From: Rhodovastum atsumiense
Lineage (GTDB): Bacteria; Pseudomonadota; Alphaproteobacteria; Acetobacterales; Acetobacteraceae
Assembly (NCBI RefSeq): GCF_937425535.1
Contig: NZ_OW485601.1
Location: 1-64,000, forward strand
Reading direction: 5' to 3'
DNA: 64,000 nt
Shown: piece after piece, positions 52,511 through 60,940 of the stretch
Layout of the letters: each line of letters opens with the position of its first letter
Position numbering within the stretch: the stretch's first letter is position 1
Position numbers and translations under genes: made by a program
Notes under the pieces: generated by a model
The model's database searches: none
What the model was told of the DNA's origin: nothing
Seen by the model: only the letters and a program-made list of their open reading frames with translations

Positions 52511-53603
52511 GGAATCGCCTGCTGGAGAAAGTCTCGAAACCTTGGGGAAGCGCGCCGGCCAGGATGGCGGGGGCCAGCGCCAGCGCATGCGCGCCGGCCA
52601 GCGTCACGCCGCTGTGGCAGGCCGCCGAAAACGCGCCGGGATGGGTTTCCGACTGGTCGTAGACCGGGAAGCCGTCCGGCGTCATGACACGCAACGCGCC
52701 CCAGACGCGCACAACCGTGGCATCGGCCAGGCAAGGCAGCGCCGCGAGGTTGCGCGCCGCGATCTCGTGCATCGCCGCGGCGGTGGTGCCGGCATTGAAG
52801 CCGACATCCTCGTGGCTGTCGCCGAGCATCACCGAGCCTTCCGCGGTCTGGCGGATGGTGTGGCCGGGATAGTCGAGGAAAGGCCGCATCCGCTCGGTGA
52901 CCAGGATCTGGCCGCGCAACGGCGTCACCGGCATGTCGAGCCCCACCATCGGCGCCAGTCGCGCCGCGCCGAGCCCGGCGGCAATGACGATCTTGCCGCT
53001 GCGCAGCGTGTTCGCCCCGGCCTGCACGGTGAAGCTGCCTTCGGTGGGATCGATGCGATCGACCATGTGGTTGGGCAGATACGTGCCGCCCGCCGCCACC
53101 AGCGCCTGCTGCAACGCCCGCAGTGTGTACAACGGGGATGCGTGGCCGTCGCGCGGACAATAGGCGGCGCCGACCACGCGGTCGCCAATGGCCGGCACCA
53201 TGGCACGCAACTCGTCGCGGTGAATGATGCGGGTGCCGATATCACCGCTTTCATTGTGCATGCGTTGGATGAGAGCCGCACGCTGTTCCAGTTCCGCCTC
53301 GGAGAGACAGAAGATCAACCCGCCTGGCTGGCGCAGTGCCACGTCGAGGCCGGTCTTCGCCGCCATGTCGCCGGCCAGCTCCGGCCAAAGCTCCGACGAG
53401 CGCAGGGTCCAGCGTGCATAGGCCGGCATGTTCGCGCCCTTGCCCTGCACCCAGACCAGGCCGAAATTGCCGCGGGAGGCGCGGAAGGCCGTGTCGCCCT
53501 CGTCCAGTAACCCGACCCGCGCCCCCTGCCGCGCCGCCCCCCAGGCGATCGCGCTGCCGACAAGGCCGCCGCCGACGACCAGCAGATCGAAACTGTCGCT
53601 CAC
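52494..53603 (-). CDS. FAD-dependent oxidoreductase, DAO type (beta subunit 2)
   Basis: 369 residues. 'LLVVGGGLVGSAIAWGAARQG' binds FAD; 'RASRGNFGLVWVQGKGANMPAYARW', 'SPLYTLRALQQALVAAGGTYL', 'PLRGQILVTERMRPFLDYPG' and 'FSAACHSGVTLAGAHALALAPAILAG' match the HcnC/OoxB-like branch. The 'GNFGLVWVQGKG' segment resembles sequences of D-hydroxyproline/opine oxidase beta subunits. It overlaps the upstream permease by 4 bp and the downstream ferredoxin by 17 bp. Its relation to the other DAO gene (49672-50829) is distant: the two share FAD motifs but little else visible. Confidence 0.9.
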   Translation of the reverse strand: MSDSFDLLVVGGGLVGSAIAWGAARQGARVGLLDEGDTAFRASRGNFGLVWVQGKGANMPAYARWTLRSSELWPELAGDMAAKTGLDVALRQPGGLIFCLSEAELEQRAALIQRMHNESGDIGTRIIHRDELRAMVPAIGDRVVGAAYCPRDGHASPLYTLRALQQALVAAGGTYLPNHMVDRIDPTEGSFTVQAGANTLRSGKIVIAAGLGAARLAPMVGLDMPVTPLRGQILVTERMRPFLDYPGHTIRQTAEGSVMLGDSHEDVGFNAGTTAAAMHEIAARNLAALPCLADATVVRVWGALRVMTPDGFPVYDQSETHPGAFSAACHSGVTLAGAHALALAPAILAGALPQGFETFSSRRFHVQAA

Positions 53604-54397
53604 CGCCGCCCCCCGGAGAACAGTCGGTCAACGCCGTAGAGCCGGTCGAGCAGGATCAGCAGCACGGTGGTCAGGGCCATGATCACCGCCGAAACCGAGG
53701 CAACCAGGGGGTCGGTGGTCTCGGCGATGTGGGAGAACAGCCGCAGCGGCAAGGGCGTCACTTGCGGCGAGGAAATGAAGATCGTCACGGTCAACTCATC
53801 GAAAGAGGAAATGAAGGCGAGGATCCAGCCGCCGGCGATGCCGGAGAGCAGCAGTGGCACGGTGATGCGCCAGAAGGCCCGCCAGGAGGACGCGCCGAGC
53901 GAGACGGCCGCGCGGTTGAGGTTGGGATCAAGCCCGGCCACCGCCGCCAGCACCATGCGCAGCACGTAGGGACCGACGACGATGGCATGGCACAGCACCA
54001 GCCCACCGAAGCTCCCTTGCACCCCGAACAGCGTCAGGAAGCGCAGGAAGCCGACGCCAAGCACCACCGCCGGCACCATCAGCGGCGACATCACGAAGCC
54101 CAGGATCGCCTCGCGGCCGGGGAAGCGGAAACGGCCGATCGCCAGCGCCGCCGGCAGCAGCGCCACCGTCGCCAGCGTCGCGGATGCCAGGCCCAGCCGC
54201 ACCGAGATCCAGAAGCTGTCGATGAAATCGGGATTCTCGCCGATCGCCCGGAACCAGCGCAGCGACGGGCCATCGACCGGCAGCGACAGGTAGCCCTCCG
54301 GGGTGAAGGCAACCAGCGCCACCACCACCAGCGGTGCCAGCATGAAAATGACGAACAGCGCGTGGAAGGCCAGCGCCAGGGGACCGTTGCGTCTCAT
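53600..54397 (-). CDS. ABC transporter permease, PotC type
   Basis: 265 residues, about six membrane helices: 'LALAFHALFVIFMLAPLVVVALVAF', 'LGLASATLATVALLPAALAIG', 'VMSPLMVPAVVLGVGFLRFL' and others. The EAA loop is 'RAAVSLGASSWRAFWRITVPLLLSGI', which contacts the ATPase. The closest class is the spermidine/putrescine (PotC) importer family, which also moves opines and other small amines. Coupled by 4-bp overlaps to both neighbours. Confidence 0.93.
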   Translation of the reverse strand: MRRNGPLALAFHALFVIFMLAPLVVVALVAFTPEGYLSLPVDGPSLRWFRAIGENPDFIDSFWISVRLGLASATLATVALLPAALAIGRFRFPGREAILGFVMSPLMVPAVVLGVGFLRFLTLFGVQGSFGGLVLCHAIVVGPYVLRMVLAAVAGLDPNLNRAAVSLGASSWRAFWRITVPLLLSGIAGGWILAFISSFDELTVTIFISSPQVTPLPLRLFSHIAETTDPLVASVSAVIMALTTVLLILLDRLYGVDRLFSGGRR

Positions 54398-55272
54398 GCC
54401 GTGGCTCCCTGGGTGCGACGTTCGACGATGCGGTTCCACAGGAGCATGATCGCCATCACGGATGCGACCAGCAGGCAGGCGATGGCGGCGCCGAGCGGCC
54501 AGTTGAGCGTGGCAAGGAACTCGTCGTAGATCGCCGTCGCCGCCACCTTCAGCCGCCGTCCGCCGATCAGCGCCGGGGTGGCGAAAGCACTGGCCGACAG
54601 CGAGAACACGATCAGGCTGCCCGACAGCACGCCCTGCATCACCTGCGGCAGCACGATGCGGAAGAATACCACAGCATCGGAAGCGCCGAGCGAAATCGCC
54701 GCGTTCTCGCCGGCGGGATCGACGCCCTGCAGCGCGGTCCAGACGGCCAGCACCATGAATGGCACCATCACATGCACCAGGGCGATGATGATGCCGGTTT
54801 CGGTGAACAGCAGCTCGACCGGCGTGCCGCTCAGGTGCAGGGCCTGCAGTCCCTGGTTGATCAGGCCGTTGCGGCCCATCAGGATGGTCCAGCCCAGCGT
54901 GCGCACCACCACCGAGATCAGCAGCGGCCCCAGCACCACCAGCAGGCAGAGGCCCCGCCAGCGCGGGCTCAGCCGGCTGATGATCCAGGCTTCCGGCACG
55001 CCGATCAGGGTGCAGATCACCGTGGTAGCCAGCGCGATCCGCAGCGTGCGCAGGAAGATCGTATGGAAATACCCGTCCGACAGCACCTCGGTGTAGTTGT
55101 GGAGCCCCCAGGTGAGCAGCACGCCTTCGGTGTCGCTGTAGCTGTTGAAGGAGAGCAGCGCGGTCATGGCCAGCGGGGTGGCCAGCATCACCCCGTAGAG
55201 CAGCAGCGCCGGCAGGCAGAGCCAGTACGGCGTCGCCCGGGGCCGGCGCACCGTGGCGGGATCAGTGGCCAA
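54394..55272 (-). CDS. ABC transporter permease, PotB type
   Basis: 292 residues if it starts at TTG 55272, which has GCGGAGC about 7 bp upstream and overlaps the ATPase end; GTG 55251 is an alternative. Hydrophobic helices include 'YWLCLPALLLYGVMLATPLAMTALL' and 'LCLLVVLGPLLISVVVRTLGW'. The EAA loop is 'AAISLGASDAVVFFRIVLPQVMQGV'. It is the second permease of the PotABCD-like importer. Structure and order (ATPase, PotB, PotC) match the family. Confidence 0.9.
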   Translation of the reverse strand: MATDPATVRRPRATPYWLCLPALLLYGVMLATPLAMTALLSFNSYSDTEGVLLTWGLHNYTEVLSDGYFHTIFLRTLRIALATTVICTLIGVPEAWIISRLSPRWRGLCLLVVLGPLLISVVVRTLGWTILMGRNGLINQGLQALHLSGTPVELLFTETGIIIALVHVMVPFMVLAVWTALQGVDPAGENAAISLGASDAVVFFRIVLPQVMQGVLSGSLIVFSLSASAFATPALIGGRRLKVAATAIYDEFLATLNWPLGAAIACLLVASVMAIMLLWNRIVERRTQGATA

Positions 55273-56326
55273 GGCGGGCGGGCTCCGCGGGCAGCACGCG
55301 CAGGCTGGAGGCATGCCAGTCGAGCCCGACCACATCCCCCTCCGCCGGCGGCACCCGGTTGGTGTTCTGCTGGTAGACCAGCAATTCGCCGAGGTCGCTG
55401 TCGACCTGGAACAGCCAGTGCGTGCCGAGGAACAGGCGGGAGCGGATGGTGGCGCGCAACTGCCCGCTGCCGGGCTCGGTCATCCACAGTTTCTCCGGCC
55501 GCAACGAACACAGCACCTCCCCTTGGGGCGCCGGTGGCCCGCCCGGCGGCAAGGCCAGGGTCAGCCCGCCCGGCAGCGCGATGCTGCGGCCGGTGACGCG
55601 CGCGGGCACGTTGTTGCTCTTGCCGAGGAAGGTGGAGGCGAAATCGTCCGCCGGGTATTCGTAGGCAGCCTCGGGCGTGTCGATCTGCACGATGCGGCCG
55701 GCACGCATCACCGCGATGCGGTCGCTCATCGCCATCGCCTCGTTCTGGTCATGCGTCACCATGATGGTGGTGATGCCCAGGCTGCGCTGCAGGCGGCGCA
55801 ACTCGATCTGCATGTCCTCGCGCAGCTTGGCGTCGAGGTTGGACATCGGCTCGTCGAGCAGCAGCAGCCGCGGCTCGATCACCAGCGCGCGGGCAAGCGC
55901 CACGCGCTGCTGCTGGCCACCGGAAAGCTGGCGCGGATAGCGCCCGGCGAGATGGGCCAGATGCACCAGTTCCAGCGCCCGCCCGACCCGCTCGGTGCGC
56001 TCGGCGCGAGGCACGCGGCGCATCTCCAGCCCGAAGGCGACATTCGCCGCCACCGTCATGTGCGGGAACAGCGCATAGGACTGGAAGACGATGCCGATGC
56101 CGCGCCGGTTGGCCGGGACCCGCGTGAGGTCCCGGCCCTCGATCGTCACCGAGCCGGCAGTGGGCTCGATGAAGCCGGCGATCATCTGCAGCGTGGTGGT
56201 CTTGCCACAGCCGGAAGGACCAAGCAGAGAAACGAATTCGCCCTGCCGCATCGCCAGCGTCACATCGCTCACGGCATGGAAGTCTCCGTAGCGACGTGCC
56301 AGGCCGGTCAGTTCCAGAAAGCTCAT
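55262..56326 (-). CDS. ABC transporter ATPase, PotA type
   Basis: 354 residues. Walker A 'GPSGCGKTTT' at 36-45, signature 'RQLSGGQQQRVALARAL', Walker B 'LLLLDEPMSNLDAKLRE' and H-loop 'IMVTHDQNEAM' are intact. The C-terminal 100 or so residues form a TOBE-like regulatory domain ('GEVLCSLRPEKLWM'). It drives the importer encoded by the neighbouring genes. ATG 56326 was preferred over an in-frame 56356 because the ATPase domain starts immediately. Confidence 0.94.
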   Translation of the reverse strand: MSFLELTGLARRYGDFHAVSDVTLAMRQGEFVSLLGPSGCGKTTTLQMIAGFIEPTAGSVTIEGRDLTRVPANRRGIGIVFQSYALFPHMTVAANVAFGLEMRRVPRAERTERVGRALELVHLAHLAGRYPRQLSGGQQQRVALARALVIEPRLLLLDEPMSNLDAKLREDMQIELRRLQRSLGITTIMVTHDQNEAMAMSDRIAVMRAGRIVQIDTPEAAYEYPADDFASTFLGKSNNVPARVTGRSIALPGGLTLALPPGGPPAPQGEVLCSLRPEKLWMTEPGSGQLRATIRSRLFLGTHWLFQVDSDLGELLVYQQNTNRVPPAEGDVVGLDWHASSLRVLPAEPARLGH

Positions 56327-56365
56327 GTCAGCATCCGTCCGCGGAAGCGGTACCACCCTGGCTGA

Positions 56366-57409
56366 TCAGCGCTCGATCTCCCGGTTCCAGCGCTTGGTCC
56401 AGGCGTCACGCTTGGTGTTGATCGCCGGCCAGTCGAAGGTCACCAGCTTGGCGATCTCCGCCGGGCCATAGGGCATGCCCTGCGCCTGTTCCGGCGTCAG
56501 TTCAACCTTCTTGTTCACCGGCCCCGCGCCGGTCTCGGCGAAGGCGACCTGGGCGGGCGGGGCCAGCAGAGTCTCGATGAAGGCCTGCCCGTCCGCCTCG
56601 TTGCGCGCGCCCTTGACCACGCAGGCGGTGGTGAACAGCGCCGGCGAGCCTTCCTTCGGGAACACGAACTTCGCCGGGAAGCCGGTCATCGCCAGCGCCT
56701 TGGTGCGCGAGCTGCCCCACACGGCGGCAACGATCTCGCCGCTCTGGAACAGTTCCGACATGCGACCGGGCGAGGATTCGAAGGCACGCATGTTGGGGGC
56801 GATCTTGCTCTTCATGTAGGCGAAGCCGGGATCGATGTGGTCGATGTCGCCGCCGTTGATGCGGGCGAACATGATCAGTTCCTGCAGGCCGTAGGTGTTG
56901 TCGATGCCCGGGGTCGCGATCTTGCCCTTGAACTTGGGATCGGCGAGATCGGTCCAGCCCTGCGGCACCGCCCAGCCGAGCTTCTGGAAGGCATCGGCGT
57001 TATAGGCGATGCCGACGCCGACCGCGCCGGTCGCCACCGCCTCCGGGCTGATCTTGGCTACGTCATAGAGGTTGGCATAGCTCGGGCCCGGCTTGAGCGG
57101 CGCGCAGAAACCCAGTTGCAGCGCCCGCTGCATCGGCCCGTCATCGACGATGATGACGTCGATGTCAGGCGCGTTCTTCTGCGCCTGCAGCTTGGCCAAT
57201 GTATCGGTGGAGTTGCCGGCGACATAGGCGATGCGCACGTTGCGGGATCGTTCGAAGTCAGGAAAGACCTTCTGGCGCATGATGGTCTCGAACGAGCCGC
57301 CATAGGCCGCGACGTACAGCGTCTTCTGCTGCGCCTGGGCCAACGAAGGGACACAGGCCGTGGCGCCGATCAAGGCAGCGGCAGCAGCAATTGCCCAGTT
57401 TTTGCTCAT
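56366..57409 (-). CDS. ABC transporter substrate-binding protein, PotD/family 1-like
   Basis: 347 residues with a signal peptide ('MSKNWAIAAAAALIGATACVPSLAQA') and a periplasmic binding domain: 'TLYVAAYGGSFETIMRQKVFPDFE', 'APDIDVIIVDDGPMQRALQLG', 'GVGIAYNADAFQKLGW', 'GKIATPGIDNTYGLQELI' and 'AAVWGSSRTKALAMTGF'. This is the spermidine/putrescine-binding superfamily, which also includes opine- and amino-acid-binding proteins. It leads the operon and lies immediately next to the operator-like dyad in the divergent promoter region. Confidence 0.93.
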   Translation of the reverse strand: MSKNWAIAAAAALIGATACVPSLAQAQQKTLYVAAYGGSFETIMRQKVFPDFERSRNVRIAYVAGNSTDTLAKLQAQKNAPDIDVIIVDDGPMQRALQLGFCAPLKPGPSYANLYDVAKISPEAVATGAVGVGIAYNADAFQKLGWAVPQGWTDLADPKFKGKIATPGIDNTYGLQELIMFARINGGDIDHIDPGFAYMKSKIAPNMRAFESSPGRMSELFQSGEIVAAVWGSSRTKALAMTGFPAKFVFPKEGSPALFTTACVVKGARNEADGQAFIETLLAPPAQVAFAETGAGPVNKKVELTPEQAQGMPYGPAEIAKLVTFDWPAINTKRDAWTKRWNREIER

Positions 57410-57451
57410 GTAACCGATCAACCTCCGCGCTACGCCGGGAAAATCAAGTTA

Positions 57452-57470
57452 CTGCACAGGTTGTGTGCAG
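57452..57470. promoter_or_regulatory. Perfect dyad CTGCACA-N5-TGTGCAG, likely LysR operator
   Basis: Seven-bp arms (57452-57458 and 57464-57470) around GGTTG, 42 bp upstream of the binding-protein start and 63 bp upstream of the LysR start. Position between divergent LysR and target genes, and size, are what a LysR-family operator should show, although the classic T-N11-A core is not evident. Confidence 0.65.
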
Positions 57471-57533
57471 ACGCTCATTCCGTCAAATGCTAATATTTTC
57501 TGGTTTCATGCCTCCAGGTTATCCGATTCGCCC

Positions 57534-58454
57534 ATGACCCCCCAACGCCTGCGCCGGCTCCACGCCTTCCACCTGGTGATGCGCACCGGATCGGTGACCC
57601 AGGCCGCCGAGGCACTGTCGATCTCCCAGCCGGCGGTCAGCAAGCTGCTGCAGGCGCTGGAGGCAGAAACCCATCTGGTGCTGTTCGACCGCTCGCGGCG
57701 CCGGCTGCTGCCCACGCCCCAGGCCACGCGCCTGCACCTGGAAGTGGAGCGCCTGTTCCGCACCGCCACGGGCATCGACCATCTCGCCAACGAATTGCGC
57801 GCCGCCGGGCCGGGCGAGTTGCGCATCGCCGCGCTGCCGTTGCTTGGCGCCCGCACCATGCCGCTCTGGCTCGCCACCTTCGCCCGCCGCCATCCCGGCC
57901 TGCGCACGTCACTGGAAATCCGCTCCTCGCGCCAGATCGCGCGCAGCATCGCCGCCGGCGAGATCGATCTCGGCTTCGCCCTGGCGCTCAGCGGCGCGCT
58001 CGGCGTCGGGCGCCATCCCTTCATGGAAATCCCGGCGGTGATCGTGCTGCCACGCGGCCATCGCCTGGCGTCACGCCCGTCGCTGGTGCCCAGGGACCTG
58101 GAAGGCGAGAGCTTCGTCTCGCTCGGGCGGGAGGACGAGGCCCGTGACCTGGTGGACAGCCTGTTCGAAAGCCACCGGGTGAAGCGGAAGATCAGCATCG
58201 AAACCAATGTTTCCTCGGCCGCCTGCGCGCTGGTCGCGGGCGGCGCCGGAGTCGCGCTGGTGGATGCCCTCACCCCCGCCCTCTACAGCGCCGAGGTGGT
58301 AGCCCTGCCCATCCAGCCGACCGTCCGCTTCAAAATCGAGATGCTGACGATGGTCGGCCGGCCGCCGTCCGCCCTGATCGACAAGTTCACCGCCTTCATC
58401 GCAGAAAGGCTGGCCGTGCCGGGCAGCCCGTGGCTGGTGTCGCCCTCCGGATAA
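57534..58454 (+). CDS. LysR family transcriptional regulator
   Basis: 306 residues. N-terminal winged HTH: 'RLRRLHAFHLVMRTGSVTQAAEALSISQPAVSKLLQALEAETHLVLFDRSRRRLLPTPQ', followed by the periplasmic-binding-like effector domain ('GELRIAALPLLGARTMPLWLATF', 'LEIRSSRQIARSIAAGEIDLGFAL', 'ALVAGGAGVALVDALTP'). LysR regulators usually activate the divergent operon when the pathway substrate or an intermediate binds. The ATG at 57534 gives the normal N terminus; 57465 is too long. It controls the opine-like catabolic operon by inference. Confidence 0.93.
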   Translation: MTPQRLRRLHAFHLVMRTGSVTQAAEALSISQPAVSKLLQALEAETHLVLFDRSRRRLLPTPQATRLHLEVERLFRTATGIDHLANELRAAGPGELRIAALPLLGARTMPLWLATFARRHPGLRTSLEIRSSRQIARSIAAGEIDLGFALALSGALGVGRHPFMEIPAVIVLPRGHRLASRPSLVPRDLEGESFVSLGREDEARDLVDSLFESHRVKRKISIETNVSSAACALVAGGAGVALVDALTPALYSAEVVALPIQPTVRFKIEMLTMVGRPPSALIDKFTAFIAERLAVPGSPWLVSPSG

Positions 58455-58463
58455 AGCCCGGGC

Positions 58464-60113
58464 TCAGTCGTCGCGGCGCAGACGGCTCGGCAGCAATTCG
58501 CCGTGGGTCTCCAGCACGGGATAGGCCGCGGCGGCCACCAGATGCGCGTTCACCCGGCGGAGGTCGCGCAGCAGATCGAGGTGCAGCGCGCTGATCTCGG
58601 TCGCCTCGCCGGCGCGCATCGCCGCGAAATGCGCCTCGGCCGCTTCCGCCTCGATGCGCCGGAACTCCGGTTTCTCCTCGGCGAGCAGGCGCGCGAGGCG
58701 TGGATCCTCGGAGAGGAACAGCGCCGCCGCCATCCGCAGATTGGCGCCCACCCGCTGCAGCACCTGGGCAAGCTCGTCCTGCTGCGCCGGCGTGAGCGGC
58801 CGGCCGCGCTTGAGCGCGCGATTGGCCAGGACCAGCAGGTTGCGGTCCACCACGTCGCCGGCATGTTCCATATTGATGACGAAAGTCAGGATCTCGGTGA
58901 CGCGACGGTGATCCGCCTCGCTCATCGCCTCGCCGTCGAGGCCACTGAGATAGCCGCGGATCGCGCCAGTGAGGCGGTCGAGCACGTCATCGAGCCGTCG
59001 CGCCTCGGCAAGCCGGCGGCGATCGGCGCGGGCCAGCCCTTCGGCGAGGCCGGCCAGCATCGCTTCCAGCACGTCGGCCAGACGCAGCGCTTCCCGCGCG
59101 GCGCCGCCGAGCGCCACCACCGGGGTCTCGCGGGCGGCGGCATCAAGATAGAGCGGGCGCGCCGGATCGGCCGGATCGACGCGCGCCGGCAGCAGGCGGC
59201 GGAGCAGCCGCGCATAGGCGGGCAGCAGCGGAAACAGCAACGTCGCCAGCACGAGATTGAACAGGGTGTGGAAATCGGCAACGAGCCGCGCGGCATCGCC
59301 CGGCATCGCCGCCAGCACCGGGGCGAGCCGCGGCAGCACCGCCAGGGTGACGACCACCCCGAGCACGCGGCTGGCGAAATTGCCGAGCGGCACCCGCCGC
59401 GCCACCGGATCCGCGCCGCTGCCTTCCAGCACCGGATTGATCGCGGTGCCAAGGTTGGCACCGAGCACGAGCGCGAAGGCAGCCGCCAGCGGCAGCACGC
59501 CCTTGGCGGCCAACGACATCACCAGCAGCACGATGGCAACGGAGGAATGCGCGGCCCAGGCCAGCACCGCGCCCACCAGCACATCCAGCAGAGGCTCACT
59601 CGCCAGCGCACCGAGCAGCAGGCGCAGGCTTGGGGTATCCTCATACGGCGTCACGATGTCGAGCAACTGGCGCAATGCCAGCAGCATCAGCCCGAGCCCG
59701 ATCAACACCCGCCCGACATCGCGGGTCGCGGCCGCATCGGCACGGCGGAACGCCAGCACCCCGCCCAGCACCAGGGCCGGCGAGAGGAAAGACACGTCGA
59801 AGGACAGCGCCTGCACGATCAGCGTGGTGCCGACATTGGCCCCGAGCATGACCGCCAGCGCCGGCACCAGATCGACCATTCCGCCCGCGGCGAATCCCGT
59901 CACCATCAGGCCGGTGGCGGTGCTGCTCTGCAGCAGCGCGGTGACGCCAAGCCCCGCGGCGAAGGCGGCGAAGCGGTTGCGCAGCGCCTGGCCGAGCACT
60001 GTCCGCAACCGCGCGCCCCAGGCGCGTTGCACGCCCGTCTGCACCATGTGCACGCCCCACAGCAGCAGGGCGACCGAGCCGGCAAGTTCAAGCAGCGTGC
60101 GGGGAAATTCCAT
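58464..60113 (-). CDS. Na+/phosphate cotransporter family protein with PhoU-like C terminus
   Basis: 549 residues. N-terminal half has about eight hydrophobic helices with two inverted-repeat motifs of the NptA/NaPi-II family: 'ALLQSSTATGLMVTGFAAGG' (QSSTAT) and 'AHSSVAIVLLVMSLAAKG' with 'LGANVGTTLIVQAL' and 'LGANLGTAINPVLEGSG'. The C-terminal 200 residues are helical and PhoU-like ('VTEILTFVINMEHAGDVVDRNLLVLA'). It imports phosphate with sodium or is a phosphate exporter. The ATG at 60113 has CGGAGG 9 bp upstream. It stands alone after the LysR gene, convergent with it. Confidence 0.92.
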   Translation of the reverse strand: MEFPRTLLELAGSVALLLWGVHMVQTGVQRAWGARLRTVLGQALRNRFAAFAAGLGVTALLQSSTATGLMVTGFAAGGMVDLVPALAVMLGANVGTTLIVQALSFDVSFLSPALVLGGVLAFRRADAAATRDVGRVLIGLGLMLLALRQLLDIVTPYEDTPSLRLLLGALASEPLLDVLVGAVLAWAAHSSVAIVLLVMSLAAKGVLPLAAAFALVLGANLGTAINPVLEGSGADPVARRVPLGNFASRVLGVVVTLAVLPRLAPVLAAMPGDAARLVADFHTLFNLVLATLLFPLLPAYARLLRRLLPARVDPADPARPLYLDAAARETPVVALGGAAREALRLADVLEAMLAGLAEGLARADRRRLAEARRLDDVLDRLTGAIRGYLSGLDGEAMSEADHRRVTEILTFVINMEHAGDVVDRNLLVLANRALKRGRPLTPAQQDELAQVLQRVGANLRMAAALFLSEDPRLARLLAEEKPEFRRIEAEAAEAHFAAMRAGEATEISALHLDLLRDLRRVNAHLVAAAAYPVLETHGELLPSRLRRDD

Positions 60114-60213
60114 CCGGTTTCCTCCGATGGGCGGCAGAACCCATAAGGATCCACCAATGGCACCCCCGGGGGAAGTCACGCCGTGTCACATGCGTCGCGG
60201 TTGCCGCTCCGTC

Positions 60214-60759
60214 TCAGCGCAGCTTCTGCCCGGGATCCGCCGGATTGAGGCCCAGCGCAGTGACGGTCTGCGGATTCACCCGGCCGGTGACCTGGATGCC
60301 GCTGGATTGCTGGAAACGCTGCAGCGCATCCTGCGTGCCCGCCCCCCAGGCGCCATCGATGCTGCCCCGGTAATAGCCGAGGTCGCGCAGGCGCGATTGC
60401 AGGTTGCGCACTTCCACGCTGCTCAGTGGCCGCGGTGCCTGGGCCGCGTCCTGGTCGGCGGCCGCGGCAGCGAGCAGTTCGGCGGGATTAAGGTTCAGCA
60501 TCGCCGCGGTCGCCTGGTTGAGCTGGCCGGTGGCCTGCAGCCCGTGGCCCTGCTGGAACTGCCGCAGCGCGGCGGCGCTGTCCTCGCCCCAGATCCCGTC
60601 CACCACTCCGGTATAGGCCCCGAGCTGGCGCAGGCGATCCTGGACCGAGCGCACGGCGGCGGGCGCAAGCGGCTGGTCATAGGTCAGTTGCGACTGCGCG
60701 AGCGCCGGGGCAGCGAACAAAGCAAGCGCGCAGGCGGCAACGAACGGACGTGGGATCAT
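60214..60759 (-). CDS. Exported protein with two peptidoglycan-binding (PG_binding_1) domains
   Basis: 181 residues. Signal peptide ('MIPRPFVAACALALFAAPALAQ'), then two PGB repeats: 'VRSVQDRLRQLGAYTGVVDGIWGEDSAAALRQFQQGHGL' and 'VRNLQSRLRDLGYYRGSIDGAWGAGTQDALQRFQQSSGI'. Both have the L-G-Y-x-G-x-x-D-G-x-W/F-G core. Such proteins bind the cell wall; no catalytic domain is attached. GGAGGGC lies 6 bp before the ATG at 60759. Hairpin array copy 4 lies just upstream. Confidence 0.9.
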   Translation of the reverse strand: MIPRPFVAACALALFAAPALAQSQLTYDQPLAPAAVRSVQDRLRQLGAYTGVVDGIWGEDSAAALRQFQQGHGLQATGQLNQATAAMLNLNPAELLAAAAADQDAAQAPRPLSSVEVRNLQSRLRDLGYYRGSIDGAWGAGTQDALQRFQQSSGIQVTGRVNPQTVTALGLNPADPGQKLR

Positions 60760-60802
60760 GGCGGCCCTCCTCCTTTTTCTTGCCGCCGCGAACGCGGGCC
60801 GG

Positions 60803-60940
60803 GCCACCCGGGTTCTTGCCCCAGGTTGGCAGGGTGTTGCCATTCTGTGCCGCGCAGCGCACCTGGGGTGCAGGGGCCTTGTGGCCGTCACGCGTAAGCG
60901 TGCCTGCGCACGACGCTGGGTCCAGGGCAAAGCCCTGGCC
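60803..60940. repeat. REP-like hairpin array, copy 4 (between NTF2 and PG-binding genes)
   Basis: Contains CCAGGGC/GCCCTGG (60911-60928 region), CACGC/GCGTG and a 17-nt word at 60844-60860 that is the reverse complement of 12345-12361 in copy 1. Stems are less regular than in copies 2 and 3. It lies immediately after the stop of the NTF2 gene, again at a 3' end. Confidence 0.7.
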
